64,000 nt of DNA from Calliopsis andreniformis. Its lineage: Eukaryota > Arthropoda > Insecta > Hymenoptera > Andrenidae. The notes under the pieces were generated by a model that saw only the letters and a list, made by a program, of their open reading frames with translations, searched no databases and was not told the origin of the DNA. The position numbers and the translations under genes are program-made. Below are positions 11,526-24,702 of the stretch, piece after piece. How positions within the stretch are numbered: position 1 is the stretch's first letter; every line of letters begins with the position of its first letter. The stretch spans positions 26,944,001-27,008,000 of the forward strand of contig NC_135064.1 of assembly GCF_051401765.1 (NCBI RefSeq), given 5' to 3'.

Positions 11526-11991
11526 GGGTGTCCCAGAAACAAGTAACCAAACTTTCAGAACTTATTCCACTTGCCGCCGGAATGGAAATGGGTCATACCA
11601 CTGGAATCGTATGGCTGGGAGCACTTTCTTTCTGAATTATAAACACTTTTCGTCTGTGGTAGCGGTTCGTGAGGAAACATCTTGAGATTAAAGATTCGAG
11701 TACATTTATCATTCCTTTTTCTGCTGCTGGATGTAGTGAATACTGTATAAAAAGAATATATTGACACAATTGGTATGTTTAATCTGTTTAAATATAAAAA
11801 GCAATTCGTCGAAGAGGTATACAGTTAAGAGGGTTACATATTAAATTATTTAATATGTTGTACTTGAAATCTAGATTAAGATATATTCTTGTAGTAATCT
11901 TCACTGTCATCAAAAAGTGTTTATGGTTTGGAAAAAAGGATTCCTCTGTAACAGTAGAAGTTTTAGTGAAGAATTTATTCCTGAGACACCC
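11526..11991. mobile_element. Small non-autonomous TIR element (MITE-like, 466 bp)
   Basis: The left end reads GGGTGTCCCAGAAACAAGT. The right end read on the other strand is GGGTGTCTCAGGAATAAAT. That gives 15 matches in 19, and all four differences are transitions. The interior has no transposase. TATG stands next to the right end and also five bases outside the left end, so a target duplication is not clear. The same GGGTGTCC motif recurs at 1840-1852. Confidence 0.4.
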
Positions 11992-14900
11992 TATGTAAGA
12001 AAAGCAGCAATGAACATTGCATATATTCATCGGTGACATCGAAAAAGGCCCCAGGTGATACCGTACATATGCAAACACGGCATCTGGTGGAGCATTTTGG
12101 GCAACAGGGAGGGAGATAGAATGAAAATAAGGAAAAAGGACAAAGTAGTAAACGGAAAACAGGTCGAAAAGTCGGTGTACTGGCATGGCTTCACGAGTCG
12201 CTGTGAGCCACGCACGTAAATCTGCCGGAGAGTCGTTAGTCATGCTTTATTTCGCTTTAGTTTTCCGTACACGCTGAAATAGCATCAACTTTCCAGGAAG
12301 GGGCTGACTCACGCGCTTTTGAAATCCATTCAGAAAGTGACGAATGCCCATGCATGCCACGCACTGGTCGGCTGCTGGCCGCGCGCCACATGTGTCTCCC
12401 AACTAATGGCTCGTCTTTCGTTTTATCGGTGCACATGGTGACAATGAAACGTTCCATGGATTTCCTTAACGCCCGATTATTCCCCGAACGGGGGGCATTT
12501 AATGTCTATCGGTGAAATTTCGTGTAGGATATTGGACTTTTCTGGGTTATCGACCATGGTTCTTTAGGACACTTGCTGTTTTTATCTGAAGTTCAGGATT
12601 TTGTTTCTCGTACATGTATTTCAGGAATGTTTCAAATTTTATGCACTCCGTGCAAGCCTGGGAATTACGAACTAATAATTATTCAATTTTTAAAGTGGAG
12701 TAAAATTTGAAAGTAGACACTTAATTAATTTCTAATAGAGTAAGAAATTGTGTGGTGTAGCTATTTAGTATGCTGGTGCATTCGGAAGCACTTACGCTTA
12801 TTAAGTCCATGGTCTTCCTGTGCATCATGTGATAAGGGCTAATGAGACACGGAGAACGGTGAATAGGTTCTTCAATAGAATGGTCTGGGCATATAATGCT
12901 GGTTCCGTTCGACACCGAAATTAATTACGATTCTCAACGGGACTGTCAAGGACGATTTGATTGAGAATCAAATTAATTTCTAAGGTTATCTTATAAGTGG
13001 TGACATTTTATTTTCTGCTCTCGCATACTGCAAATTCTCTTAGCCATTCAAATTTGATGCATATAATATTAAAATTCGAAATGACATTTAAGCATTATTA
13101 TTGAATCGTGGTAGAGTATATCTTATCTTGGCCTTTATTTCAAATTCTGTACCGCCGAGTTATTAAATTGAGAGGACATTAATGGAAAGCAAATATCCCC
13201 TCATTTTCGCTTATTTCGTCACGAAGCTTCATTTCTTCCTTCGTCACATCACGTACTACAGCATAGCGATTGGATTCCTGGACCGAGTTCCAAATCTGGA
13301 TCTCTTTCGTTTGCCAGACTATTCCAGCCAATCGAACCATTCGCTGCTCGGCAGATGCTTTCTTTCCAAAGCTAATGAGACTATTTATAAGACGATTTTG
13401 CGGGAAAATATTTGTTTATTGTAGAAGAACGCCTTCAGTAATCTCTAATCAAATATCCTTACAATGAAGTAGTAGGAAACTAAAGAAAATTTGAAGTGAA
13501 ATCCGTATTAAAATTGTATGTACCTATTCCACGGTTCATTCCCCATACCTCCTCGTTTCTCTTCCTCTTCTCAATAATTTATCCACCACTTTACTTATTA
13601 CACAGTTTGAATCAGGCCACAACAGTTTTAAGCTTACTCCAAACTGTGTTAAAACTCACCAAACTAATTCGTCTCTTATTTTTCAGCAGTTTTAAAAACT
13701 GTCCCTCTCTGTTCTGTTGAAAAGCTGCTTAAAAGACGTATCTCATTGTTAACCAAGAATTCGCCTTTCGCTGGCGCTCATCTCCGCACATAATATTCAC
13801 CGTGCACACTAGCAATAACAATTGAGACTCTCCAACCGGAAACCTTTCTAAACAGTTCTGTTACACACTCAGCCACGAAAAAGTCTCCTGCTTCCACGTG
13901 TAACAGTTAATTTTGTATATTCAGAGAAAAGACGAGGCACGAGTAACTCTAATACCAGGTTAAAAGAAATGGTCGAGCGTTGCATTGTTCTAGCGTGAAA
14001 CGTGCACATACGGCTCACATATTCCCGCGTTCTGACTTGGCTAGGTAGGAAAATGGACACGGTAATCTGATTTAAGGCCTGCTTGAAGTGTAGCAGTTCG
14101 CTGACTCTGGCATGGGGATGTTAGTGTGGCACGCAACGATGATCCACATGCTCGATAAGGGAAACCAGAAATTTTTCGTGACACGAAAAATGTATTATTT
14201 TTTATAGCAATTGCTCGACGCCGTCTCAGCAGATAGGGGTCGGGTTTTAGCCTCTCTTTTGTTCTCTTTCAGCCTTTCTCTCTTTCTGTTGCAATCACGA
14301 CCACGTTCGCGGTGTTTCGTTGCCCCTTGGACGACGCATAGTGGATCGGCAATATATTTTAGAATGGAAGGTAGGCGGTGATTCGATAAGTTTTTTAACC
14401 ACGGCGCAGAGGAAATGAAGGGAACAATGTGGCAGTTCCCGGCAGATTTTATCGACTAAAATTCCTCTTCCTTTTTCCCTCTTGGCTCTTTTTTAATTTG
14501 CTACGTGTCCAAAGCGAGCTTTATTAAAAGCTCCGCTGCGCCATGCGGGTGAATGAGAGAAGAAGCCTTTCCCGAAGCCTCGTTTCTTGTCGGCTGTAAA
14601 GATGTCGACCCGATGGGATCACTATGAATTTTCAATATCGTCACGTTCAAATCATTATGCCCTGTCAACACGATTTACACTTTTCCCCGTGCATGCGTAA
14701 TACGAAGAATTATGAGCACTCACCGTGCCTCGCATGATAATGGGGTCGCCTTATAAAAATGCAGCCGACTTCGGAGCTCCTTTTGAAATGGATTATAAAT
14801 GATACTCGTCAAACAAAAAATCGCAGTTCCGTGTGGTAATAATGGACAAATTTATGGGCTTTCGACGACACGTCGTGAAATGGAGTTCAATTACGTATCA

Positions 14901-15960
14901 TCGGTGTGTCAAATCGAGATCGACCTCTTCTTCTTCAATTTTTTATTGCAATGTTTGTTTTAATAAAAACCTCCGCCTTTTTGCAGCTACTCGTGAGTAT
15001 CTTATTACTGAATTTATTTCATTGCAATTAAACCGTGCTTGATTTCAATATCGCTCACTGCGTTTCAGGATCCGCCAAAATAGGAAATTGTTTGAATATT
15101 AAAACGCCATTAACGTTATTCATAATTGACCATCGGTGGCGTTCCTTTGGGACAACGTTTATAGTTTTATAGGCGCCAAGCGTGTTGGAACCACGATATT
15201 CATCGTATTTAAATGAAATATATTCAGATAACGAACACAACGGAAATGCATCGTTATGAATGAAAGTGTACCTTGTTTTTACTTGGACCGTTCATATTGG
15301 GCCATGAAAATTCATCAAATTCGATGAATGAGCGTGCAGATCTATACTTTCTATACTAGTTCATACAGTACTTCAAGGATATAATAAATTACTATAGCGC
15401 TCTTGAAATATCAATCGTATCAGTCACTTTCGTTACTGTAGCAGCAAAGAGTACACAGTAGACTGTATTTATGACACCATCAATCATTTCATTAATCTTA
15501 AGGCATATCACAAGAACAAAAGTGCCGCGAGAGCAGAGCTTAGACAATTATTTCTCTGAAAGAGACTTTTTTGCTGCATTATCCTCATTCTTATCCCTCA
15601 GGGGGTATATCTTTCGTTCAAAAGACCTCATACCGAAGCTTATTTGTCAAGCGAGAGCATTGCCATCGCGATACCGTCCCGGCGTAGGAGATCTTTTGCG
15701 AGCAATCCGATGCGCGATCTCGGATAATGCACGTGATCGTTCTTAATCAACGTATCCCTGCGGCTTTATAAAAACAACACTGCGGCTTGCGCATGTTGTA
15801 GTAGGTCGACCGGTCTGTCTCAGGTTTTCCCACATACATACGTCCCGGCCTTCGTGCAAGCAACAGCCTTTTATATCGATGGCCTTGCTGTCGAACGTGC
15901 ATTCGAAGCAAGTGCGTTGTCTGTTTATATCCCGGCAATCGGGACGATCGCGACCAGCTC

Positions 15961-16014
15961 GTTTCCCTCTCTTCTCCTCTTTTTTTTCTCCCTTTCCCTT
16001 CCACGTTTTCCTTC
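15961..16014. repeat. Pyrimidine-rich tract
   Basis: About 54 bases almost entirely C and T on the + strand, with a run of eight T. It could serve as a strong polypyrimidine tract or form triplex DNA. No AG acceptor directly follows. Confidence 0.6.
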
Positions 16015-17434
16015 GATACACGCTCCGTGGGTGGCTATTACGACTGCTCGTAATAATATATTCAGCGTTACGATCACGGCCACGGGTTCGTGGTATCGCG
16101 GTATTCATGGTGAAAGAATGTTCGCCGCGGCGAACAATTAGGGGATCTCACGTTTCTGGATAATTCGGGGCTGCGAGCCAAATATCAGGGATGAAAGAAA
16201 TTAACCTCCCGCGTGTTCCCACTCGGAATTACCAATTACGCTTTAGCTTTATTTGATAAGCGGGATTCGCTCGTGGAGAACGTATGGTGGAAATTTCTTC
16301 CACGTGGTAATGCGTGTATTAATTTGCATGAGAGAGTGTTTTTTCTGATAATGTTTTCGGAGCAAATGGGAATCTCACCTTCGGTTGGTGTTGAGTCAAT
16401 AAATATTTGAAGGCCAAAATAGTGATGCTGAAATGGGTCCAGTATAAAAAACTAATTCAACGCGCAGGAAATCTGTAATATTGCTGTAAATTAATTTTTA
16501 TTTCCTAGTCGACTGTTTTAATGATTTTTAATATATATTTTCGAGCATCGGGAAATTATTAGAGATTCGAACTGAATTAAAACTGGCTGTGCGGTATCAG
16601 TATATGTATACACATATTCTATACAGGAGGAAATGAGAAGCGTAATCTTCGCGAATCTATGTACATAGTAGCGGGAGGAAGCAGTTGAACGCAGTCGTCG
16701 TCGTAAGGCGAAGCACATTTCCATTTGTATGACACATCGTCGTGCTCGCTCCGGTTCTGTCGTGTAAAGAAATCCTCCGCCTGCTTTGTAATCCGATCTG
16801 TAACCCGTTTTTCCCGCGACAAGCATTCTCGATCAAGTTCATAATACTATCTGATTACAGTCACCTTCACTCGCCTTTTCGTACCTTTTAATTTCATCTC
16901 GGAGCAGCTGGATTCGTCACCAGTCGTTCTCCCGTAGCAGGAAGTCGAGCTGAATGAACGCATTTTTATTAAGAAAGTGTAGTGAGTCATCTCGAATCTT
17001 CCAAAACAGTAGATTATACTTTCGTAATGAACTTCCCACAAGAAGCTTAGGTGATTTATAGATATTAAAAAGTTTCGAGGACTTGAATTCTAAGTTTAAT
17101 ATTTCTTCGATTATTCCAACATTCCAGTGCTGAGAATTTTGGAAGGAACATGCCTGTTCCATGTCTTATTTACTATCTTCTTCTATTCCAAAGGCTAAGG
17201 CCTTAATAAGCGAATCGGAATGAAATCTAACAAATTTAAAAATATTTCGTATAGGACTTGTTCAAGGTATCGTGGACAAGTCGACCAGAACTCGACAGCA
17301 GACATTGTGTCTGGGTATGTGCATTTTGTCGAGGTTGGCTGATCATGATTATACGAGGCGCAACCTCGTTCCCTGGTAACGCGAAACTTTTCAACCTCGG
17401 TTTCTTTCTGCATCCCAATATCGGGAATACATCG

Positions 17435-17458
17435 GCCTGTTACTTGGACAGCCTGTAA
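17435..17458 (-). repeat. Terminus related to the GGGTGTC repeat family
   Basis: On the minus strand it reads TACAGGCTGTCCAAGTAACA. This shares TGTCC and AAGTAAC with the left end of the 11526 element. The other end was not found. Confidence 0.25.
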
Positions 17459-20400
17459 TATGGGAATGATTAAAATATGGAGAAGTCCGCGGGAAAGTTA
17501 AATTAAAGATGAACCGAAGTTGGAGCCTCCTCTCCTGACCCGATAGAAAATTGCATTCTACTGCGTCTCGGCTGTTTTGTCGACTGGCCGGGGCAGATAG
17601 CTCTTCCTCCGCGAAATTTATTGGACGACCCTCTGCAAATTTTATTACCGTTTGCGGAAATGTTGCCCCCGTTTATTGGTACGTTTCGTCCTTCGATTTA
17701 TAATTCATGGAGTTCAGGAGTTAGTGTCGTTAATTTTATTTATCTGGTCTTACAGCTTCCTCCAATTTCTTGTTCTCAACTGTTGAAAGTGGCTGTTAAA
17801 ATACCTTAGTGATTTGATACGAATTGCACTGAAATGCAGTTCCACGTTAAACAAATAAAATCATCCTCCTACATAACACGAATGATAATGCTTTCACCCT
17901 TAAACAACTAACTGCGTCCAAGCAGCGCATTTCTGAAGCATGCTAGACCAAACCTATTCACTGACGACTCGTTTTTCGTTTCACAGTGAAACAACGATAC
18001 TGAGAAGCATCTGCAACGTGTCACAGTCAATGACAAACCGAATTCAATTACAGCAAGCAGAGCTGGCAATTCTTGCGCAAGAGCAGACGTTCTTATCCTT
18101 TGTGCTGACGAGAATATCGTCGACGACAATTTATAATAACGTCTATTCTCGCATCGCGCGGGTCTTCATAATACAGCGAAATTCGCGCAGAAAAATGTCC
18201 CCCGTTTCGGGCGCTCTTTGTGCTCCAACCGAAATTACTATCGCGAAGACGGATGCCCCTTGGGCGACGGGGAAACACATTAAAGGTCTGTACCTACGTG
18301 TACACTTAGCCGACCATCTATTACGAAAAAGCAGGGCTCGTGGTGTGTCCAGGGTCCAGCTTGCACACAGCTGTGTCATAAGCTTCATCGGATTAATATC
18401 AACAAATTAAATGTGGGATCCTCGCGTCTCTCGGCAGAAACTTGGGAAAATTCTCTCAAAAAGGGGGAAACGACGAGTGCAATCTCTACTGGGTGCAGCA
18501 GCAGTCGCAAGTTGAGTCGGACAGAGAGTCGAAAGTCGAGAAGGTTCCAATTCGGCTGACGAAAGAGGCAACTACCATCTCATGAACTCTGATTGGATTT
18601 CGTCGTACGATTTTGCGACGGAGGCTATTAAATAGTTCGATCTGTATATCGATACCCCGTTTAATGGATGAAAGAGGGGAGGATCTCGTCAGCTAACAAA
18701 CTTCCTTCTTTCCTCGTTCCTTTGGCCCGCCCGAATGCTTCCAGCCATCCACTTATTCGTTCGAAAGATTGAATTGACGCAACAACGCGCCGAACGGCCG
18801 CGAGATTTCAGAGTCGAATTTCATCGACAAGAGGAAGTCGCGATACAGGGTACATAGCTATCCTCTATTGGAGTTCGAGTTTCGAAGACCGATGTATAAA
18901 GCAAACTACAGGGTATTAGACGTACCTGATGCATCACTTTAAATTCAAACGTATATTCTTCAGTTCGGAATTTGGGTAATTAAATCTAGAGATTATACAT
19001 AGAAGTATAATGACTGTATTCGAAAAAATAAATAAAAAATATGGAATATAATATTTTCTCTTCGTTTCAGTCACAAAACCCTTCCATTGGACTAATTTCC
19101 ACATTTTTCCACGTTTTTGTGAACTAAACTCATAAAGTGGCCTTCTTCCTCCTTTTTGAACTACTTTACCCCAAATTCTTTCGTCTACCACAATGTTCTC
19201 AGTCATTCAGACCACGGAGGATTAAAGTCGAGCTCGTCTCCTCAGAATTACAATCTGCACTCTGATTGCGGGTCAGGATACTAGGAAAATTATGAAGTGG
19301 CAACGATAAACATTTAACGCGGGAGAAATGCAGGATTGCGCGGTCTGAGGGATCGCCACATCTGCTTGAAATTCAAGGCGATGTGTGCGCTCTCGCGGCT
19401 TCCGGCGCCCAGCAAGAAAGACCTTTCGGGCTTAACCCCATTTACGGCCGAACGTACGGGTTAATGGGTTAAAAGGGTACGTACGTGTGTACGCGCGCCA
19501 TGCCTCTGCTAAATTTCTTCGTTATACAGCGTCCACGGCGATTGCGTGCGTTCGATGATCGACGAAAACATTTCGTTGCTAAACGATTCAATTTTCCGTG
19601 GAATTTTTGGGCGCCAATGGTCGGTTTGCACAAACGATCTCTGCGAGGGTAGTTTGGTTTGGTGGGCAATGCGATCCCCGATGAAATATCTACTCCATCC
19701 GGTAGCAAATTTTGTTTACGCGGGTCCGAGCTTGATTTAGATAGCTACGGGTGGTCTTCACTTAAAATCCTATATGTATGTACCTCCGACAAATTGTTTA
19801 GCTTTCGGGAAAACAAATCATAAAGAATGATGTTTTGGATTGCGATTATTGATTTCATAATACGGAAGATGCAATTATCATTAGACCATTTTCAGATCAT
19901 TTTGGTAACCAGAAGATAAATCTTTCCATTTTCATAACAGAAGTCAGCTTTCTTCAAAGTAGAAGCTTGTGTGTATGTAGCTTTAAAGGCGTCTACTGAA
20001 AAATGCATCAAATATGCAATAAAATTAAGGACAATGAATGAAACATGAATGAAAGAAACATGACCCAGGAAACGTGAACAACTGGTGTACAAATTAACGT
20101 ACTGGATTCCGTGAACGCCAGGGGTTTCTGTGACGACGGAATTGTGAGCAAAATGCGAGAGTAAGCAGAGGGGTAGAGAGAGATTCTCTTTTCATTTCAT
20201 TTTAATAATGACTCATAAGCATGTTATTTGAACACGCTCATGTCGGCTGGATGAAGAAGGTACCACTATTAAAGCGTCGTTTGTGTTTGCTGTCATCTGT
20301 ATCCTTTCCCAAAAAACTTGCTTCAAACTAATACACTGTTACTTTGGAGAAAAAAACATGCACTGTCCACCTAAAAATGAACTACGGGTGTCTCTACGAG

Positions 20401-22186
20401 AGGAATAGTGTCACTTAGTATTCGATACGAAGATGAATGAATATTTGAAATTTAAAACGAGACTTTTTGGGATCCTTGTAATTGGAACTCCTTCTTTTAA
20501 AAATCAGATGCAAAGCAATTGCAACATGGAACACGAAATGCTACATGACTTAAAGACGAGACAAGAATAAGCTCTAAATACAAGAGGGAAAGGAGAGGGA
20601 TGATGTAATGGATCGTAACGTGAAAGGGGTTGAAAGGATGTCACCTTGTTTGAGCGTAGCCCGCGTTTAGGATGCACCCTTTAAAATATTCATTGTTCAT
20701 AAGAGCGCCGAACGAGGTGCAGGGCGGGAGACCGTGGTCGCTGAAAATCCATGTAAGATCCAGGATATCGAGTAGCATCCTTTGCAAATTCACGAGGAGA
20801 CAAAGTTAATCTCGTGCATCGCTAAGTTTCGTGGCGGATCTGGCTCCGGTGCGATAACGATTTTGTGCGCGTACCTACTCGCGCGCGAACCACTAAAAGG
20901 TAGAAACCTTCTATCTGTGTTCGCCGCAGGGCCCAAGTTGTTGAAACGTTCGGTTGTTTCCTGGCTCGTTTGGGTGCACTTACAATTCCATGGCATACTC
21001 GTGTAAGCTAGAATCGTCTCTGCTCTTCTTGAAACGGTAATCTCCTCGTTTCTTGCGAGTTATATGTTTCCGTCCCCTTGGAATTGTGTGTAATGCAATT
21101 TTCTGATTATATTACCCATTTGAATCTATGAAACGATATTGCCTTTAAGACAACACTCTTCTCGTTTATTTCATATACTGTGATTCCTTTCTGGAAATTG
21201 TTTACACGGTATATAATAAGCGAACGAAGTTAACTTTAACCACTGTATTAAATCGCCTGTGTATCGTTTCTGCTTTTACGTGGTTCACATTTTCCTGCTA
21301 GCAGAGACATAAATATATCTGTGAAAGTATATCCTATTCGACCACTTGTTTACTGAATTTATTTACAGTCTGTCTTCAAATAACCCTAATTGATGACGTT
21401 ATGTTCGTTGTTGTCGGCCAGCAATTTTCTTGCGCTCTAAATGCAGATAGTTTAATTTTTCCAATTGGAAAGTGACCGCACGTTTGAACCATTTTTTTAA
21501 TAACTTGCGTGGTATTGCATTTGCTTGTAGTTTTTTTTTGAACAACAAATTCGATCAACGAGTATACAATCAACGCTGGAAATTGAACGTCGAGGGATTA
21601 ATTTATTTTTATTACGTGTTCGATCAAAATGAGTAATTCGTTTACGAGAGATCATCGAAGAATAAATGACATCGGATCGGTTGGAGGATAATCAGAAGGA
21701 AGATGAAACGTAAATAAGGAGAATTGAACCGCGACGCTAGGAAATTTGATTAGTTACATTGGAATTTCAAACGTGAATCCCTGGAAACGGGTTTCATTTT
21801 ATTCTTTCTACATCGGCTAGAGTGCTTCGCTTCTCATTCCTTTCTTTTGGGAAGGATTACACTGGTAGGAGATTGTCTCAGGGAATGTTCTTCCGTGCAA
21901 AAGGAAATAAATTTCGCCAGATTTATGTAGTACCAGCTACAGAACATATTCCTCGAGTTAGCATAACTGCTAATCGCTTCAAATTTATTATTTGCACCAG
22001 ATTTCTATTTTACACGTGTCATCACTTTGTCGAAGATTTCATATGATCGTAACAGGATCTCCTAGACAACTATGATAAACGGTAGTACATTACTTTGGTC
22101 AAACTAAGAGTTGATACCGTAGGAAGCTGTTCTGTGATTCGAGGAATAATTTCATTTGCATATGTATCTCAGTGTTTATCGATTTG

Positions 22187-22204
22187 GGAACGTTTGAACG
22201 TTCC
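22187..22204. repeat. 18-bp palindrome
   Basis: GGAACGTT TG AACGTTCC is a perfect 8+8 dyad with a two-base centre, and could be a dimeric protein-binding site. Confidence 0.6.
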
Positions 22205-24606
22205 AACTGCTCCCTCAAGCCTGCACCATTAGAAGTTCATATGCCCGAGGGACTGCATTTAGAGTACATAATTTAGATTCCTCAAATCAAAGCTATTGAA
22301 TAAATATGAAAATATCTAATAGATTCTTATACTTGATTCAAAGTATTACAGTACTCAGCCAAATTTTCTAATCGTAGCTACTAAGTACATGTATGTAATA
22401 ATTTTCCCAAAAGTCTCTGAATAGTGAAAATAAGAAAGTACTCAGTAGAAGTGGTTGACCATCGCAGAGTCCGATAAGGATGAGAAGGTTCTATGGAGAA
22501 ATGCCAGGATTCACAAGGTTCCCTCATTACGTGTTGCACGGGGACGTGCCATTTTAGGAATGCCAATATGACGAATTTCCCCAGGGAGAAGCCGTGGCTT
22601 CCTCCCTCTATGTCGCGGAGACGGGTCTAAAGCCATCAGTGGAGCGATAGAGTCTTGTTCCATCGGTTAACGTTAATACACGCGTACCCTGCCAGCGTTC
22701 CTCGACCACCACGCATCCAATTCGAGGCTGTTGTTCGAGGTATTCACTTAATGTCTGCCTCTGGGACCCGTTTCGGCTAAGCTCTGCGGCGGCGTGTGGT
22801 GAACGACCCAGAAATTCGGTGCACCTATGCACCTAGATGCATGCGGCGTGTTGGCCGCGCGCGATCTTCGACCATGCAATTTCGCTTTGCCATGCAATCA
22901 CCTGACCTGGGATTCGGGAAAAGAAGAAACACGTTCCATAAGCTATTCCATTCCGAGCTTTTCCATGATACGAGAACGGAAGTGCCAATAATATCGCGAA
23001 CGTCTGCAGCAACCGTGCCCTGCATTTATGCGCCACCGACTGCCTTCTTTGAATACTTTTTCCTTACACTTTTTTTTTATGGGTAATAGTCCACGTTTAT
23101 GGGCGCTGTTAACGACTGTTGATTGGAAGGTGGTAATATGGAACAGGAACGATGGTAGCTGATGCGAAATCGTAATAAAAATGTGTCGAGTAATTTCTAC
23201 ATCGAAGTTAAACAATTCTGAAAATATTCCACTTAGGTATATTGGGAGGGCATTTGAAATTTATTGTACTACATTATAAATAAATTCGAGTGGTCGCGCA
23301 GGACTTCCCCTACTGTGAATCATGTTAAACATTACCTCAATTTTCGGCCTACACTAAATTACGTCCACGTTGGGGAAATGGAGAATGCATGCTTGCAGAT
23401 TTACGCTTCCTATGGGGAAAGCGCTTCTCGGCGACCTTGTATAGTTACTTTATTTTATCCTCGATGTATTACTAAAAACAAATCTCGTCCTGTCAATGGT
23501 TTAATAATAATATTAATTATATTGCTACTAGTACCTTTCTATTCCACGAACCAAGTACGAAGTTCTAAATGCGAATGAGTTTTTGGATATTAACTATTCA
23601 TTCAGACTCGTAATCACCAGTTGGCAAGTATTATTTATGCCGGTTCTATTCGCGAAACGCGCAATCACGAATTCCCTTTATCGCGAGGCACTGCCTTGGA
23701 TTATGGCGTGAATTTCTATTAGCCACGCGGAGCCACCGTTTCCACGTAGCTACGTGTTCGTTTAATTCTGTAATATCCGGAATTTTCGAATTTATCGCTT
23801 ACCCCAGACTGCCTGAGCCTGTGTAATATTAATCCGTTCCCATCGTTTAGCATTTACAGACATGTAATTTGCCCGAATTTCGTAAGATCGTAACTTCGAC
23901 AACTGTCCAACGTCGCGCGAGAGAAATTCATTTCGTTAGCAATTTCGCGCGAAACGAAGGCGTCGTCCTGAAAACGAAGTTGCAACACGTAGCCGCGCTT
24001 CTGCCAGTTATTTCGCGGAATCAGCGTAATTGATTAGTCATACGTGATTCAGAGGGGCAGGCATTTAAATCGCGAGTTGCCACGTAAAATGAATTTTCGA
24101 GCCGCAGCAACGCGTACAATTTGTAACTTGTCTGGAATTTTCAGACGCATCACCTTTCATAGGTGTTCGATGTCTGAGCCGAGTAAACACGCGTTGCGTT
24201 GCAATCATTTTTATCGTATTATATGTTTCATCCTGGTAAACAAGAAATCTCAGCCTTTCTGAGAACTTCTCTCTATAATTGAAACAAGGTCATATCTTGC
24301 AGTGCTTGGTACACGCGGTTTACGAGTTTTACTTCATGCCACAATATTAAGGCTTTTGGTGTATAATAAGTAGGACCCTGGTATAGTGTCAAGGCCAACA
24401 TCTCAAGACCGCTTCCAATATTGGAATGGACGCTGAAAGTGTTGCTACAAGCGGGAGAAGGCTAAGTGGCTAATCAATGCTACGGTAGCACTACTCCCAC
24501 GCTCTTTGTTTCTGGGTTTTGTAAGAACAAATACTTGAAAGGAATAGTGAAGTTAAGAGTTAGATATTTAAAAATTGGAAAATTCGATATTTTAGAAATT
24601 TAAATA

Positions 24607-24702
24607 TTTGAAAACTTGAATGTTTGAAGATTTGAATGTTTGAAAATTTGAATGTTTGAAAATTTGAATATTTGAAAATTCTAATATTTGAAATTTTTGA
24701 GC
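24607..24702 (+). repeat. AT-rich minisatellite, six copies of a 16-bp unit
   Basis: Units TTTGAAAATTTGAATG/A begin at 24607, 24623, 24639, 24655, 24671 and 24687. Copies 3 and 4 are nearly identical and the outer ones diverge. Degenerate A/T sequence of the same kind lies just upstream. The same motif occurs inverted at 28084-28133 and 54287-54467, so it is a dispersed family. Confidence 0.85.

Larger units (their letters stand above)
10641..24606. other. Long non-coding stretch, probably intron
   Basis: I see no gene I can support. It contains a small TIR element (11526-11991), a lone related terminus (17435-17458), a pyrimidine tract (15961-16014), an 18-bp palindrome (22187-22204) and many short ORFs on both strands. 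The longest is 156 codons at 17940-18410 on the + strand; it has no recognisable domain. Confidence 0.5.

Noticed and set aside
14985..14998. TTTTTGCAG, six bases, then GTGAGT: a possible microexon
   Set aside because: A six-base exon cannot be supported by sequence alone; most likely an acceptor and a donor together by chance.
17940..18410. 156-codon plus-strand ORF with ATG
   Set aside because: No domain, signal peptide or splice context; overlapping minus frames of similar quality. Kept only as a note.
23264..23578. ORF with a hydrophobic C-terminal run resembling a membrane segment
   Set aside because: The hydrophobic run comes from an AT-rich ATAATAATA stretch; nothing else supports coding.
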